A stretch of DNA of 64,000 nucleotides, taken from Antitrichia curtipendula (taxonomy: Eukaryota > Streptophyta > Bryopsida > Hypnales > Leucodontaceae). Positions 11,878-25,397 of this stretch are shown in pieces. The notes below the pieces were generated by a model that worked only from the letters and a program-made list of their open reading frames with translations, was not told the origin of the DNA and did no database searches. The DNA lies in NCBI GenBank assembly GCA_951230915.1, contig OX579634.1, forward strand, positions 51,473,570-51,537,569. The letters run 5' to 3'. Position numbers and translations under genes: made by a program. Position 1 is the stretch's first letter. Every line of letters starts with the position of its first letter.

Positions 11878-12652
11878 TGCCACTTAAGTGAGGTCTAAAT
11901 GTATGAAGGTCTCCAGGTCTTGCTAAGTTAGATACATCTGGAGGACTGTGTCCATGGCACGTCGTTGAAGGAAGGCAGTGAAGATTTTCAACTTTCAGGG
12001 CTTGCCAACGCACTTTGCTGAAATGGTGCTACGAGTCGTAGTGACGATAGACAGTCCGAGAAAATCCTTTCTGGTGTTTTCTGGTGCTAAGAGTTTCAAA
12101 GACATATAGCACTTGCAGCAAACTGCAGTGACAAGTCTTAGAAGCCTGAAATTTTCACCTAAGCACATCTTTCAGGTGTTTACGGTAAACAAGGCTTGAG
12201 TGGCACTCTTTTAGCTTTGATGGTTCATCTCTGGGAAGCACAAGACATCAGTGAGTGAAGATGCGGTACTAAGATTGTGCCAAACATTTTTATTTATCAC
12301 CGATGTTGGTTAGCTTCTTCGAAGATTCGAGGGGGAGAACGAAGTAACAAGAGCCGATAAAATGAGCCTCCTTTCATAATGAAGTAGGCTCAACATACAG
12401 AATGCTATTGCAACCATGAAATAGATTCTGAAAACATTGCATCACTACTAAGTGTGCTACAAGAGATAAAGATTCTGAAAGAATTGAATCCTCATGGTTG
12501 GGTTTGTACTGGTTCTCCTGTACAGTTGGATCCACTCAAGTAACAACCCGTATTTGCTAACTGGTAGGCAAAGACACCCTGTGCTCTAGCAGGAAACGAA
12601 AAAGAAAATGCATCTGCCATCAGTTTGACCTCAGGTACGCAAGCACAGAGGC
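11878..12652. other. Promoter of trihelix gene and 3' flank of PUX10-like gene
   Basis: Both neighbours are on the minus strand, so this interval holds the trihelix gene's upstream region (left) and the UBX gene's 3' UTR (right). No coding frame or clear regulatory box is recognised. Confidence 0.45.
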
Positions 12653-15600
12653 CTAGGAATCTTGCACTTGTACAAACAGATTGGTGCGAGGGTGAAGCCC
12701 TGCATCTTTCAGTGTCAAATCTAACTTATCAGGTCCGTATACCACGCGAGGAAAATTTGAAATCAAGAGGAACTTGTCAGCTTCGACAATATTTAATGAT
12801 TCTATGTAATCGTACAAAGCCTGAACCTTAGCGGTGTTAAAAAACCTGCGTTCCTTACGTTCTCCTGTCGGCAACCGCACTGCCACCTGCAGGAAGATCC
12901 GATTGAACACATCATCAAAATGAAAGGTAAAGAACCCTAAAGCTGTTAGGGACCTGATCCCGTCTCTTATAATGACCCCTGTTACCAACAGCAATTCATC
13001 AAATCCATATACTCGGTTGGACTTATTAGCAAGTGGTGATAGCATAACTAGGCTAAATATCCAGAGCAGTTGATCTTTGACCGGAAATAAAATTGTCTAC
13101 TGTCACTTCGAAATGGGATAATAAATTCATCATCATGATAAAACTTTGAACTCCAAAGATTAGGCTCTTGCACCCAAAGATACCTACACAGCTCAATACA
13201 TCTTCTAAGAATAACAATCCTACACATGCTACAATGCTTAAAGCGACGAAAAGAGATGAGCGCCTCATCAGCAGACGATGTACAGTTCAAAAAAGGTTTT
13301 CAGGCTGTACCAAAAGAATAGAATATGACATAAACAAAAGTAGGTGGACACATACATGAGTGACATCTGCTCCCCTCTCTGGCTCCGGTCCAAGATTCAA
13401 AGCTTTGTCACGTCGAAGTTGGGCTAAGTTGGCCTCTTTTTGTGCTATAAGTTGAGCGGCTTCTGCAGCTTCTTTTTCCTCCTGAACTTTCCGTTGATCT
13501 GCATCGAGCCGTTCTTTCGCAGCTTGGTCTTCCTCAGCTCGCTCTCTTCGTTCCCTCTCCTGTATCAATTTGCGCAAGTGAAAAAGCAGGTCACAGATTC
13601 ATCCTCATAAACTAACCCATGCCAAGAGAAAAAACTTTGTACATCAGAAAAAACTTTGTATGTCAGAAAAAACTCAAAAATCTCAAAGAAGCATGCCTCG
13701 TTCACGTCACGATGCACTGTAGATATTATACAATTTGGTAAGTCCCTACTTCTAAGAAATTGACATCACCTGTCCATGAGCAAGGCAAGATTTTCATGAA
13801 ATCTCTCAATAAAAAAGGAAGCGAACATTAAAATATGAGAATTAACCCCTAAATGCTCAAATAGCCAAAAGCATTTGCTTCCATAACTATTGGGAGTTGA
13901 AATGAGCCATTCAGAAACATCAAGATTACTAAAAAAATATTCCAAAAGAAATAAGAAACCATGCCCCGCATTTTGAATGATAAAAATATGTATCGAAAGT
14001 TACTATAACTGACTATTAGTATTGAGAGTGGGATTTTTACTCGTAGCTTGGGCACTTAAAGATTGAACTTTAAAGAAAGGACAAGAAACTCCTCTTTGAG
14101 GATGATGAGAGGCAACAGAAGGCGAAAACCTGGTCAGCCTGAAGTCCTATTCTGTAGGCCTCATCTTGTTCTTCACGAAGACGCGAATTCAAATTCCGAG
14201 CTTCTTGCTCCTGTTGACCAGCAATCAAAGACGCACTCTGCTCTTCTATCACATTCTGTAGAAGTGTCAATAGCTCACCTGCGGTTCGGTATCCTTCCAC
14301 CTATTACGCAAAACAGTCGAACGAAATCAAAAGATGTTGGGTGCAGCACTACTTGATTAATGCTAATCGGCTCTCATGAAAGGAACCAAAATTTTAGACA
14401 TAACGCACTATATGTAAGTGACCAAAGAGAACACCAAAAGAAAATATGCAAAATTATCAAAAACAGAAATCAGAGGAGGAAAACATAATCTAGGGTGCGC
14501 ATTAACTTCAACCAGACCTGTGGCTATAATACCTGTCTGACAACTGAGATGCTTTCGGTGGAGGAACCCAAAATAATCGCACAAAATGGATACGTGGAAG
14601 CGTTCAGACTGGTACTCATATGAAATCCCTCAGTCTTGTGAACATCAGCAGCCCATGCAATGAAGTTCTCATTGATAAAATCCACAACAGCTTCATTCTG
14701 AAGTGTCGTCTCACAAAAGAGCGGGGTGCTCAGATTCTGTGCGTCGTGTAGGTACACAAATACGAACTTAAACTCATGACCAGCTCTCCGTAATGCTTCC
14801 ATAAAGCTGACAGATTGAAACTCTGGATGATGGACACCATACTGCCTCTCAAAGGCTCTCAAAAAGTTTGACGCCTCAGATGCCCCTGATTCCTCTGGAA
14901 CAATAGGACCGGCGATTGGTAGAGCACCAGCTTCAACAGCCAGACCTTGGTTAGCGCCTCCGTTCCACCGTAAAGCACCTGACCAACACGAGAATAATCG
15001 TCATCGCCAAAACTACAAACATGAGCAGACCTTCTTCAGACTAACACAAAGCAACGTACCACAGACAAAAGTTGCATTCAAGAAACGAGTCATTTATCAT
15101 GTTAGTATAAATCTGTGAAAAAGAAGAATAAGTACTATTATACTCAACCCTCTCTAATTGCACACTCCGCAATTGTATCCCAGGACACCCTGAGAATCTG
15201 TTATATTGTGTACTCATCTGATTAGACAACTTCAGCATGTGAACACATGTGACAAAAGTCCATGCGTACCCCCGAAGCGGTACAATTAGAGAGGGTTGAT
15301 TGCGTACGTTATACTGTAGTTCTAGCAGCTCTGTGAAGCATCACAGCCTGCAAATTTTTCGAAGCCCTACTCATTCATTCAAAAATGATACCCTGGAAGA
15401 TCTGGGTTCCAGTTATTCTAAAAAGAAAATAAGAATAAGAAAGAAAAGGGGGGAAAAGAGAAGCAGAATAAAGACCAGGAGGGGGAGGAGGGGGAGGAGA
15501 GGAAAGGACAACGTCAGGAGGGCAAAGACAAGAAGGATAAGGGAGGTAAAGAGAAGGACAAAAAAGATAAAGACAAGACCAAGAAGAGTTACGCATGCAT

Positions 15601-16107
15601 ACCTAAACCAGCGCTCACAAGCCCCCCAGCCAGCAAAAGACCTAAGCCAACGACCCCATACATGAGATTATAGCTTCCAAGTAACACAACAAAAGGCAGT
15701 GTCATGACTCTCCAAACAGATGTCGTACCATCAGGCGCCTGCACTCCTCCGTCACGAAGCTCCCCGTCCCCAATGCGCTCAAACAAAGATCTCTCGTCCA
15801 GAAAGCCCTGCTCATTGCGAGGGATGCTCGACGTCCACAAATCCAGGGGATTACTCGCCGAAGTTGATGATGTGCCGGCCAGCATTCCAGGACCTGTGTC
15901 GACAGGGTAACCAGCTTGCACATCTGCACTGCCTACACGCATACTATCTTCGTACTCAGGACTCGCGTTCGGACTCTTGTCCACCAAAGCTTGTACTGCG
16001 GAGTCCAGGTCCCAGCCATGAGCCTCCAAAATTTGGTGCGAGACAGCTGGGTCGGTCATGCCGGTAATTTCTTGAAAATACGCCAACGTCTGATCGTTGT
16101 CTGCCAT
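12653..16107 (-). CDS. PUX10: UBA-UAS-UBX protein, PUX10/FAF2-type (five exons, 519 aa)
   Basis: Adaptor that docks the AAA ATPase CDC48 (p97) on ER or lipid-droplet membranes for protein degradation. Exons: 16107-15603, 14978-14533, 14300-14130, 13559-13356 and 12886-12653, with GT/AG borders and closed phases. Residues 1-45 are the UBA domain (MADNDQTLAYFQEITGMTDP). Residues about 133-168 are a Gly-rich hydrophobic hairpin (VVLLGSYNLMYGVVGLGLLL), which fits monotopic insertion. Exon 2 carries the UAS thioredoxin-like domain (FERQYGVHHPEF, FVYLHDAQNLSTPLFC). Exons 3-4 form a charged coiled coil (RERAEEDQAAKERLDADQRK). Exon 5 is the UBX domain with its FPR loop (LLISNFPRVVY), the CDC48-binding turn. 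Arabidopsis PUX10 has the same order and similar length. Introns host three repeat features listed separately. The ATG at 16107 begins the UBA domain directly. Confidence 0.93.
13842..14059. mobile_element. Short TTAA-family element in a PUX10 intron
   Basis: The left end reads TTAACCCCTAAATGCTCAA. The right end, about 215 bp on, has CTTGGGCACTTAA, an eroded inverted copy. Both are bounded by TTAA. It belongs to the family described at 41.8, 44.7 and 46.2 kb and lies wholly inside the intron between exons 3 and 4. Confidence 0.55.
15143..15301. repeat. MITE-like element with CAACCCTCTCTAATTG inverted ends
   Basis: CTCAACCCTCTCTAATTG near 15145 and its inverse CAATTAGAGAGGGTTGA near 15283-15299 bound about 157 bp. 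It lies in intron 1 of the PUX10-like gene. No coding sequence is inside. Family unknown. Confidence 0.6.
15417..15592. repeat. 170-bp homopurine tract in PUX10 intron 1
   Basis: The plus strand is almost only A and G, with AAG, GGAGGG and GACAA units, so the gene's sense strand is a long polypyrimidine run just inside the 5' splice site. Such tracts can form triplex DNA. The plus-strand Lys/Arg-rich open frame across it is an artefact of composition. Confidence 0.8.
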
Positions 16108-16555
16108 GGTTGGAAAAACGCGAAGAGACCTCTACTTAACTTGACAATACCCCTGAAATAACACCTCTTCCGTCAAATTTCATACACACGAGAACACAAT
16201 ACGAAGACGAGTTTGCAGCACATAAAACACACCCTCTGCACCATATTCAGGGCTACCATCAGAATCTCCAAACTACGCATCCCTGCCTTTGACCACTTCC
16301 TCCACCAACTTTCATCCACAATAAGAAAACGACTTCACAGCGCATGGATGTCAGCTTCCACCTTAATTAGGTCTACCATCATCCCCTCTACACCACGAAT
16401 CCTGAACTTCAAATCCTGCCCATAGTCACGAAATTCACGACCAGCGCCACGAGACACCCTGATCGAAGGATCAATCCCGTGTATCACAATTAGAAGAAAG
16501 AATATTAACATGAGTTACAAACCCACACCAATTTTCAGCTAGACCCCTAGAAAAG
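16108..16555. other. 5' flank of the PUX10-like gene
   Basis: Upstream region of the minus-strand UBX gene. No coding frame is supported and no clear TATA box is placed. Confidence 0.4.
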
Positions 16556-16559
16556 AGTC

Positions 16560-17470
16560 GATTGATCGATAATTCACAACCCGGTCGAACTCTTCATCAC
16601 GCAGAGACTAACAATTCCCTTGCAATCGTAGTCGCCACGATTGAAGGCCAGCATAAACACACCAAGAAACAACAAACTCCAAACCCTAGAAGCGAGGTTC
16701 TTGGTTGATTGATGAATTCCTAGACGATGAGACTGCTCATATGACAAGACCTAATTGCAGACAGACACACATGCAGCATCACTCGTGTGAGCACGATAAA
16801 ACAGAAGGTCACGAAGAAGACATCAACGGACGACGAGTTCATCACGATCGAACTCTTCATCACGCAAAGCCTAACAATTGCCTTGCAAGTTTAGTCTCCA
16901 CGATCGGAGGCCACCACGCACACACCAACAAACAACAAACTTCAAACCCTAGAAGCGAGGTGGCTGATTGATTGACGAATTCCAAGACACTGAGACTATT
17001 CATACGACAAGACCTAATTGCACACAGATACACATGCAGCACCGGTCGTGTTCATCAGTGAGCACGATTGAAGGAAGGCCACGACGAACACATTAACGAA
17101 CGACGAGTTCATCACCTTCGGACTGTGTATCACCTCCGGACTGTTCATCACGCAGAGCCTAACAATTCCCTTCTAATTGCAGACGCCGCGATAGAAGTCG
17201 ACCATGGACACACCAGCAAACTCCAAACCCTACAAGAGTGGTCAATGACTGATTGATGAATTCCTAGACGACGAAACTGTTCCTACGACAAGACCTAATT
17301 GCAGACAGACGACTTGCAGCATCGCTCGTGTTCCTCAGTAAGCACGATCGAAGGAAGGACACGACAAACACATCAACACACGACGAGTTCATCACGCAGA
17401 GCCTACTCATTCCCTTGCAATTGCAGTCGCCACGACGAAACGAAAGATCAAACACAACAACAAACACTGA
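16560..17470. repeat. Tandem array, about three units of 263-281 bp
   Basis: The landmark AAACCCTAGAAGCGAGG occurs at 16681 and 16944, with a variant at 17225, so units are about 263 and 281 bp. Each unit also has GATTGATGAATTCC, GACAAGACCTAATTGCAGACAG, CGACGAGTTCATCACG and CAAACAACAAAC blocks. Unit lengths are not multiples of three and frames break between units, so the three plus-strand open frames across it are probably not genes. A fourth, degraded unit may run past 17400. Confidence 0.75.
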
Positions 17471-17885
17471 TCACATCAACGACCGATGAGTTGCAAATTG
17501 CGAATGGGGAAAACATGAGGAGGGAATCGAAGTTACCGGAGAGAGGAGTGAGTGAGTGCAGACGAAAAAAACAATGGTCATGGAATGGGAGGGCGGAGGA
17601 CGCAATAGGCGATGGAGTGACGGTGGGAACTGGGAAAGACGTCGGAGGACAAGCCGGCTGTCCAACTGGAAAGGAGAAGGACGGACAGCGCGGCGGAGCA
17701 GGCGCGGAAACTCATCCGCTCAATCGACAAGGGAAAGGTTTGATTTTTAGTTGGGCAGCAATATTCGCTACATTAGTGATTCTTGGTGTTGTTTGGGGAG
17801 AAAATTGAGTCAAAATGGCTTTTTTATGTAGTTTCTAACTATGAATTGGCTTTCCATATTCAGTGGGTATGTTAGCCACCAAGTT
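17471..17885 (+). other. Unassigned stretch between two tandem arrays
   Basis: A plus-strand frame (17299-17808) ends with a hydrophobic segment, WAAIFATLVILGVVWG, after a Gly-rich, charged region. Its first half lies in the tandem array, which argues against it being a gene. GC content rises at 17560-17720, so a small expressed region cannot be excluded. Confidence 0.3.
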
Positions 17886-17888
17886 TGT

Positions 17889-18605
17889 AGTGTCAATCAT
17901 CGGACAATCCATCAAAGTGTCAATCATCGGACAAAGCTCTTTTTCTCGAGCCGAAGAAAGAAAAGCTAATACCATTATGAATCCACACAAATGAAACCTT
18001 TGGAATTTTTTGTCATTTTTTGTAGAGAAGCTTCACGCCTTCTACGAGTCACTCCAACCAATTTTAGTACGAGGAGACAAGTTGTGTGAATCGATGGTAT
18101 ACTAGTTGGCAGCGTCAAGTAGCTAAGTTGAACCTTGTGAAATATCAATCATTTAACAAATCTCTTTTTCTTGGGGCAAAGAGAGAAAAGCTAACACCAT
18201 TTTGAATCGACGTGGTAGAACCTTTGGATGTTTTGTCATTTTTTATGCGAAAGCTTTGTGCCTTCCAAGAATTATAGCCAACTTTAGTACAAGGAATCTG
18301 GCTAGTTGGATCAACCTACGATGTATTGGTTGGTAGTGTTGGGTAGATAAGTTGAATCCATGGAAGTGTCAACCATTAGATAAAGCCAAAGAGAGAAAAG
18401 GCGACACAAGGTGACATCATTTTGAATCCACATAGTGAAGCCTTGGGATTTTCTGTCGTTTATTATACAAAAAATTTGCACCTTCTAGGAGTTATAGCCA
18501 ACTTTAGTATGAAGAGTCTAGTTGAATCAACTTATGGTATACTTGTTGGCAACGCCTAGTAGCTAAGTTGAATCCACTAAAGTGTCGATCATTGGACAAA
18601 CCTAC
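17889..18605. repeat. Second tandem array, three units of 215-228 bp
   Basis: The landmark GTGTCAATCATCGGACAAA recurs with changes at about 17917, 18145, 18367 and 18582. Between them each unit keeps AGAGAAAAGCTAACACCATTTT, GAATCCAC, TTTTGTCATTTTTT, GCCTTC, AGTTATAGCCAACTTTAGTA, GGTATACTxGTTGGCA and GTAGCTAAGTTGAATCC. A short partial unit starts at 17889. It is unrelated to the preceding array and has no open frame of note. Confidence 0.8.
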
Positions 18606-18609
18606 CAAC

Positions 18610-21600
18610 CTTGTAGGAAGTCGTGAGTTTAAGAAATCGAGAGGCACCTCAGGAAAATACAGACCCCAAGGTCCTAGACCCCGTGATGTCATAACTCCAT
18701 GAAACTATAATCAGGGCACAAATAGTGAAAGGGTAGTTGCAAGAAGAGATCTTTGAAAGCATCTCTTACGCGGAAACTATGGACATTGATTCTTGAATCG
18801 TTTCTAGAGTGTGTACAAATGTCGCATCGGCCTTCTTCATTACATTGTTGTTCATTTGTTGAACAAAATTTGTTCACAATGGTGTCTTTGTGAGGGTTTT
18901 GTATGTACATGTGAGGGATTTGTGGTTGTCCGCAAGGGTGTTGTGTGTGGCAGTGAGATTTTGTGGTGGTAATTCTTTGACAAGCCCTGATACGTACAAA
19001 GTTGTAATTGCATCAGTGTGTAGTTGTATTATATTGACTAGGAGAGTTCCACACAAGAGTAACTTAGAATATGAGAGCAATTTAGAATTCGCAATTTTCG
19101 TTAGGAATACAAAATTTGAGTCCACTAGTAGGAAATGAGTATGTAGCCGTTCAGTTCATTGAGATAAGAGCCATTGTTATTAGAATGACACAAATTTTAG
19201 AATCATTTGAATTTGCATGAATGAAATAAAGGTCACAACTTTCTATGGCTCAATTTTCAAATTGCTTTTAAAATTTTAAACTCATCTCAGATAGCTTTCA
19301 TATTTAAAAAAAATATTATTGTAGAGTTGCAACCTATAGCTATAGAATTGTCTAAATATAAAATATGCATGATAACTATTGTATTCATAATTTGTAGATA
19401 TGCTAATGAATATGCAATGTCATTCATGTCGCAAACCAATAGTTTCATGGTGATCTTTTTGTAAAAAAGAATCACTTACAACTTTTATTTGATGAACAAG
19501 AATATCAATCCATAAATGAACAAGAGTGTCAATTAATAAGTATAAAAAGATGGCTTGAATTTTAAAATAGTGCAAATTAGTGATGCTTGAATGAGAAGAA
19601 GGTCAAAAATATTAAGATCAAAATTCCAAATCTCTTTTCATTCATCTTAAAGCACTATTATGGTTTAGAAAATATTGTAAAAACATTGCTACTCAAAATT
19701 ACAATACGCATCAATTGTAAAATATGTGTGGTAATTGGGATATCTACAAAAATTGGCATAGTAATTGATAATTGATATATTTTTTTTTAAATTAAAAACC
19801 AAAAAAGTTAGAAATATAGGGAGGAAATAATTTGTTTTGAATCTTGATTTTGAATTGGCAGTTTGAGTATGAATTGACTCATTTTACCCTACTAACTTTG
19901 ATTTAATCTATTAGTGCACATCACAAAATAAACTTACATTTGTCTTTAAAATATTTCAGGTGCAAAACATTTTTACCAATGATATTGTAAAGACTAGATC
20001 TAACATGAAAAGCACTAGTTTATATATAATGGGTAAGAATACTCATTCTTTGTAAAAAATATTAATTGCGCCTAAATTTATTTTGTCACACATATCAATA
20101 AAAAATGAATTTAGTTGTTAGTTCTTGCATTTACTAATTCTTTGTTTAAAAGAAATAAATTTTTTGGTTTTTCTTGGTGGTAGCATGAATTTCACCCTAA
20201 AATACAATTAGATTAAGAAAATCATCCAATTTTGTTCATTCATTCATCATTTATATTTTTAATCCATAATATTATTTTAAATTAGTAAACTTTAGACAAA
20301 ATATGACCAAATTTAAATAGTGAAATCAAGTAAGATTGTAGAAAAAAATCACAAATTAAAAATTCATTATTTCATATCTTTTTAGAGTCAATCCAATTTA
20401 ATAATCTAATACCAAAAATATATTTACCCCCTAAAGGACCAATTCCATTTTCATACAATGAATCAAAATTTTGATTTTGTGCCCACTTTAGCCATTTAAA
20501 TTATATTCAAATTTCAATACAATATTTTAGTTAGATGAGAGTATGAAACTATGTGTTGTCTATCGGTATCAATGTAAAAATCTCTATAAATGATGTAATT
20601 ATTTACACTTTTTATAATATTTATGCTAATATGTGAAATAGATTGGTAAAAAAATAGAAATAAATTCCAATTAAATTTAAAAAATTGAAGAAATAAAGAT
20701 AGATATGATCATATGAAGAATAATATGAAATTTTTTCAAGTCTTTTTTTTCTTTTTTTTCTACCTAAATCTCCATAATATTCAACACCTTTCACTCACAC
20801 ACTTCATCACATTGAGACTCCACATGTCCACTTAGCTACAGAATATTCACACACCATCTATTGTAGAGCTAAGGCAGTGATAGACTGACAGTGCATGCTA
20901 CTAAATGTTATGTCTCTTAGTCATAATCTTCAAGGAAATTCACCACTAGAAAGCTAAATTTAACCTTTATATAATTGATTGATAAAATTTTAATAATTTT
21001 CATGTAATATTAAACACTTTCACTATAAAAGTTGATTTCTTTATAAAATCATTGAAAAATATCAAAATCTTGTCAATACATTATATGGTATGTACTTAAA
21101 AATATATCATTTAAAATACATATTAGGATAATTCGAGATTTTGACCAAAACTGAAGGTTGCAATATAAATCATATTTTGTAATTTATATTTGAAAAGTAA
21201 TTTATAAAAAAAATTATATAAATATAACACATACAATATTGTATTATTTGGATCCTAACATATGAAGCTTCCAATCACAATATCCCAATTGAAATTTTGG
21301 ATTTTTTTAGATTTTTGAAAAGAGCTAAAAATTTATTTATTAGGCTCCACTTTTTAAGTTTAAATCATAACTAAAAGTGGAATATTTACAAGAGACAATA
21401 AAGTTTGACCAATGCATGTCCATTTTTAGACTTTGGAATTGTTTAAGGATCAAGTAGTTTCAAAAATACATTGGATCAACTAAGGGATCAATATTGCAAA
21501 ATCAATACTACATTCATCTATTTGCGTTTATCCATTATTCAAAATTTGAACATCTTATCTTTAACCGTTTAATGAACATTTGGAAAGAGATTAGAGATGC

Positions 21601-24600
21601 ATTAAGGTTGGTTTTTTTCAAATCTTGAATAACCATATTTTTATACCAAAAAATTCAAACTACTTTTATTGCAAAATACTTAATTAGGTAGACAAAGTCA
21701 CTTAAACCTTCGAATGCCACCCTAAATGTCCATTATTGCATGGAATTCTATAATATTATGGTAATCAAAGGTGTTGCTTGTAAAAGTAAAATTAATTCCT
21801 TAAAGATCATGGGATATTCCAACTTTACAAAATTATAAATATATATTATAAAATGCAACCAAGAAGAATAATGTAACGATGACTTCCAAACAATAGTTGT
21901 AAAATATGATCTATAAATCACATCCATATAGTTAGATCAACTAATATACAAGCCAACATTTTTCAATAAATTTAAAGCCAAAAATTAAAAATTCCTTCTA
22001 AAATCAATCATACATAGGAATTTTTTATTTTTTATTTATATTTATTTGATAATTTTATTTGTGATATTTGTGATATTTTTTTTATTTTAAGCTCAGAATA
22101 ATAAATTCTTACCATAATGATTTTGGAAGATTTTAAATTAATTTATTTAGTGAAGTTGTTTTCAAAGAATATTTTTTTAAATTGAAAAAATGCACTTTTT
22201 GAGGCCAAAACTATAAGTACCCTTTGAGTTATAGGATATTATTTTGCAAAGCAAAGTCTTCAAAATCTATACCATATAAATGCCAAAGAACTAGCATAAA
22301 GAATCTTCGAATAATCAATAAATGAAAGAATGCATTTTAATTTGTGTATTTGGGATGTGTTTGTATTCATGTATTGTTCAAAATTTGAATGTCTGGTCTT
22401 TAATCCATCAATGTCTATGCATCCAAGAAGTGAATGCACCTTGGTCAATCTCAATTGTAAATTTCAATATAATCATTTTGGGGATTTGATTTAAGCTAAA
22501 AAAATAAAGCTTAACAATATATCTTTCTATTTCATCCTGAAATTTTGAAAAAGTTCAAAAACTGAAAGAATCATTCAAAATACAAGCTTTATTTGTTAGA
22601 TTCTAAATGATACAATATAATATTTTTTTTTATGGTTTTAAAAAAAAATGTATTTTAAACTTGAATTATAAAATTAAGTTTTTCATTTTAACCTTCATTT
22701 ATGGAAAAAATTCCAGATTATTTTAATACATATGAAAACTGATATAATTTTATTTCCACCTTTAATTTAAAAAAATCACAATAATTTTATTTTTCCATCA
22801 ATTTTCTTGAAAAAATAGGAGAAATGGAAAATAAAATTTTCTACTAGCAAAAAATATCAAAATTTTATGCATCAATTAAACAAAAGGATAAATTTGGTTT
22901 GATAGACAAATTTGATTTTATGGTCTCTTTGCTGTGGCTATTTTGGATGTAAAAAATAAAATAACCAACTGAAAATTTTTCACACTAATATCCATTGCTA
23001 CTTGTACCTCTTGAAAAAATTCAAAAAATTTGGATTGTTTTTGCTGTTTTTACTTATTTATTTTTAATTTTTGCAACATAAATGTTAAAAATTATAACTT
23101 TCACAAAACAAATTGAAATTTCTTACAATGATACACAATTCATAGTTTCAAATAATAAAAATATAGGATTGATATTCAAACACAATCTAATAGGCTTCAT
23201 TCAACTCATACACGATATTTGACTAGTTGGCAATGGATCCTCATCCTTAAGGTGTTAAGGGATTAATCCCAAAGCAATGTTGAGGACATAAATTGTTTGA
23301 GGAACTATAGAAACAAATAAGTAACATGTTCATCTAAAATTTAAACAATTTTTGACAACAATAGGTTCTATCCTTCTAAAATGAATGACGTACATTACTA
23401 ATTACCCTCTAAGTGCTCAACCATCCATGGGATGGATGATGAATGTTGTGAAAAGTATTCTTCATCCAATAAATATTCATTGAAAATGTTTCTAGAAAAA
23501 TCATGTGATACATATATATGGAAATAAGAAAGAATGCTCTACATGAATCAATGATGTAGATATGTTAAAGAAATTTCAATTATTCATATAAATTTTTGAA
23601 GGTAGTCTTACTATAGGTTGAGCATTCAGTGAGTAAAAAAATATGGATATAAGGTAGGAGGTCCTAAAATAATGTAGGATTTAACCCATGAGCCTCAAAT
23701 GTAGTCTTTTATAATTGAAAGATTGCCTTCATTGACTATTATAATCTTTTCAACAGTACAATCAAAACATTTGTTCATTTCCCCGTAGCTTTGGGCCTAT
23801 GTCCACTATCAATTTCTAAGGTCAGTTTTTATGGATCTCGTTTAGGGTGATAGTTTGATTAAAATGAATTTAGAAGGGTTTGGATTTTGATAAATATGTG
23901 TTGAGTGCTCAGGGATTAAAGTATTTGCTAACACAAAGGTACATCTTGTTCAAATGTACCAATAATGAAAATAAGGATGTGAATGTTTTTTGAGCCTTAT
24001 GTGATTTCTACTTCAAAATTCATACCTATTTACCATAGTCTTTCTTCTATAGAAGTGTGTAGTATTAATGTCACTCATTTAGATATTTGTAACTATATTT
24101 ATAGCCCAAAATGAACACTCTTAATTTATGCCAATTCAACATAAGGATTGGAGTTCATTCTTTCTTTATAATTATAGTAAACCACCCATAATTGATTGAA
24201 TAAGCAACTGGGGACATGATGTAGAGTATAGTAAGGCAAAAGAAATATTTCCACATGTTCAAAGATAGAAAAGAGGAGGGTTGCCAAAATTTGGTAATTT
24301 TATTGCTTGAATTGAAATTACTATGAACTTTGGAAGGCAAAAGTTGGTTTGGACCTAGATTCAATGTGTAGACTATTCCAAAACCGCTCATTTAAGAGAC
24401 TACTTCTTGTTCACTTTGGCACTCCAAATCAAGCAAATGTGTCATGAAAAGAATGGAGGAATTAATGGTTGGAAGTCAAAAACTCATGTTTGAAAATTAG
24501 TCCCAGCCTCTGCTGCATTTTTGCCACTCTACTGACTACCAATAGGGTGTTGATTGGTGATGGGTGGCTCTACCTTAATCTCTAAAGGATGTTGATGCCT

Positions 24601-25397
24601 AAAAGGGTTGCAACCGTGTGCTTGCAAACGGTATTTCAAAATGAAGGCTATGGTGTTGAAGAAAACTGGAAATATAAAAATTAAAGCTTGGAATGGAAAC
24701 TAAATATAATTTTTTTTACTTTAATAATATATGACATGGAAAAAAAGATATGGTTGTTGAAAAGGCATTTTCTATGAGTTTAGAATCTTATACAAGGAAA
24801 TTGGATTGGACCATATATTGTAGCAACATCACAATCCCAACATACATATGATAACTAGTAGAGGCAATCTAATAGTCATTAGGTTTAGTTTTATATTCTT
24901 CTTTGTGGCATCCGTTATGGATTTCATTGTTGAAGGCATAACATAGAAGATGAGGATCCTATGTAGGGATTTTGTTTGTAGTTTTTTAATATAAGAAATT
25001 GAATCCTATGTATGATGTCACGCCCTCAATTCCTATAGTTTGCATTCATTTGAATATCGATTGCGACATTGATTTTTACCAAAGCCCGTCAATTTGCAAT
25101 TTAAGTTCCAATTCAAAGTTCTTCCAATGGTCGTCTTACAAACAGTTGTTATAGCAAAGCAACTTTTGAGGACTAGATTGCAAATAGTTTTTATTGCAAT
25201 GCTATTCTTATACTAGAATTGGCAAGTTCAAAATTTAGCGAGAAAACATAGCTATAGGAAAGCAAGATTAGAATTTGAAAATTTCATGGGAGAGAGTAGC
25301 AAAGCTTTTAGTATGACAAAATTGGAATAAGGTGTAAAAGAAATAGAATTGTGGGTTCGACAACAAGGGTTGAACAAAATTAGTATACAAAAGACAC
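18610..25397. other. AT-rich repeat desert
   Basis: About 6.8 kb of very AT-rich sequence with only short frames of low-complexity composition. Repeated phrases such as TCAAAATTTGAA with a nearby TCTTTAA occur near 21541 and 22380, so at least part is duplicated transposon debris. A TTAA-family end (TTTACCCCCTAAAGGACCAA) sits at 20423, and another right end (GAGTGCTCAGGGATTAA) near 23905. I see no supported gene. Confidence 0.5.
23402..23636. mobile_element. Short TTAA-family element
   Basis: Left end TTACCCTCTAAGTGCTCAACC; right end GGTTGAGCATTCAGTGAGTAA, its inverse with a few changes. It is about 235 bp with no coding content. The ends resemble those at 13842 and 41828, though the flanking TTAA has decayed to TTAC. 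Confidence 0.55.

Noticed and set aside
15300..15665. Lys/Arg-rich open frame
   Set aside because: Composition artefact of the homopurine tract in a PUX10 intron.
16705..17808. Three His/Thr-rich plus-strand open frames
   Set aside because: They lie in or overlap the tandem array whose units are not multiples of three, so the frames are by-products of the repeat.
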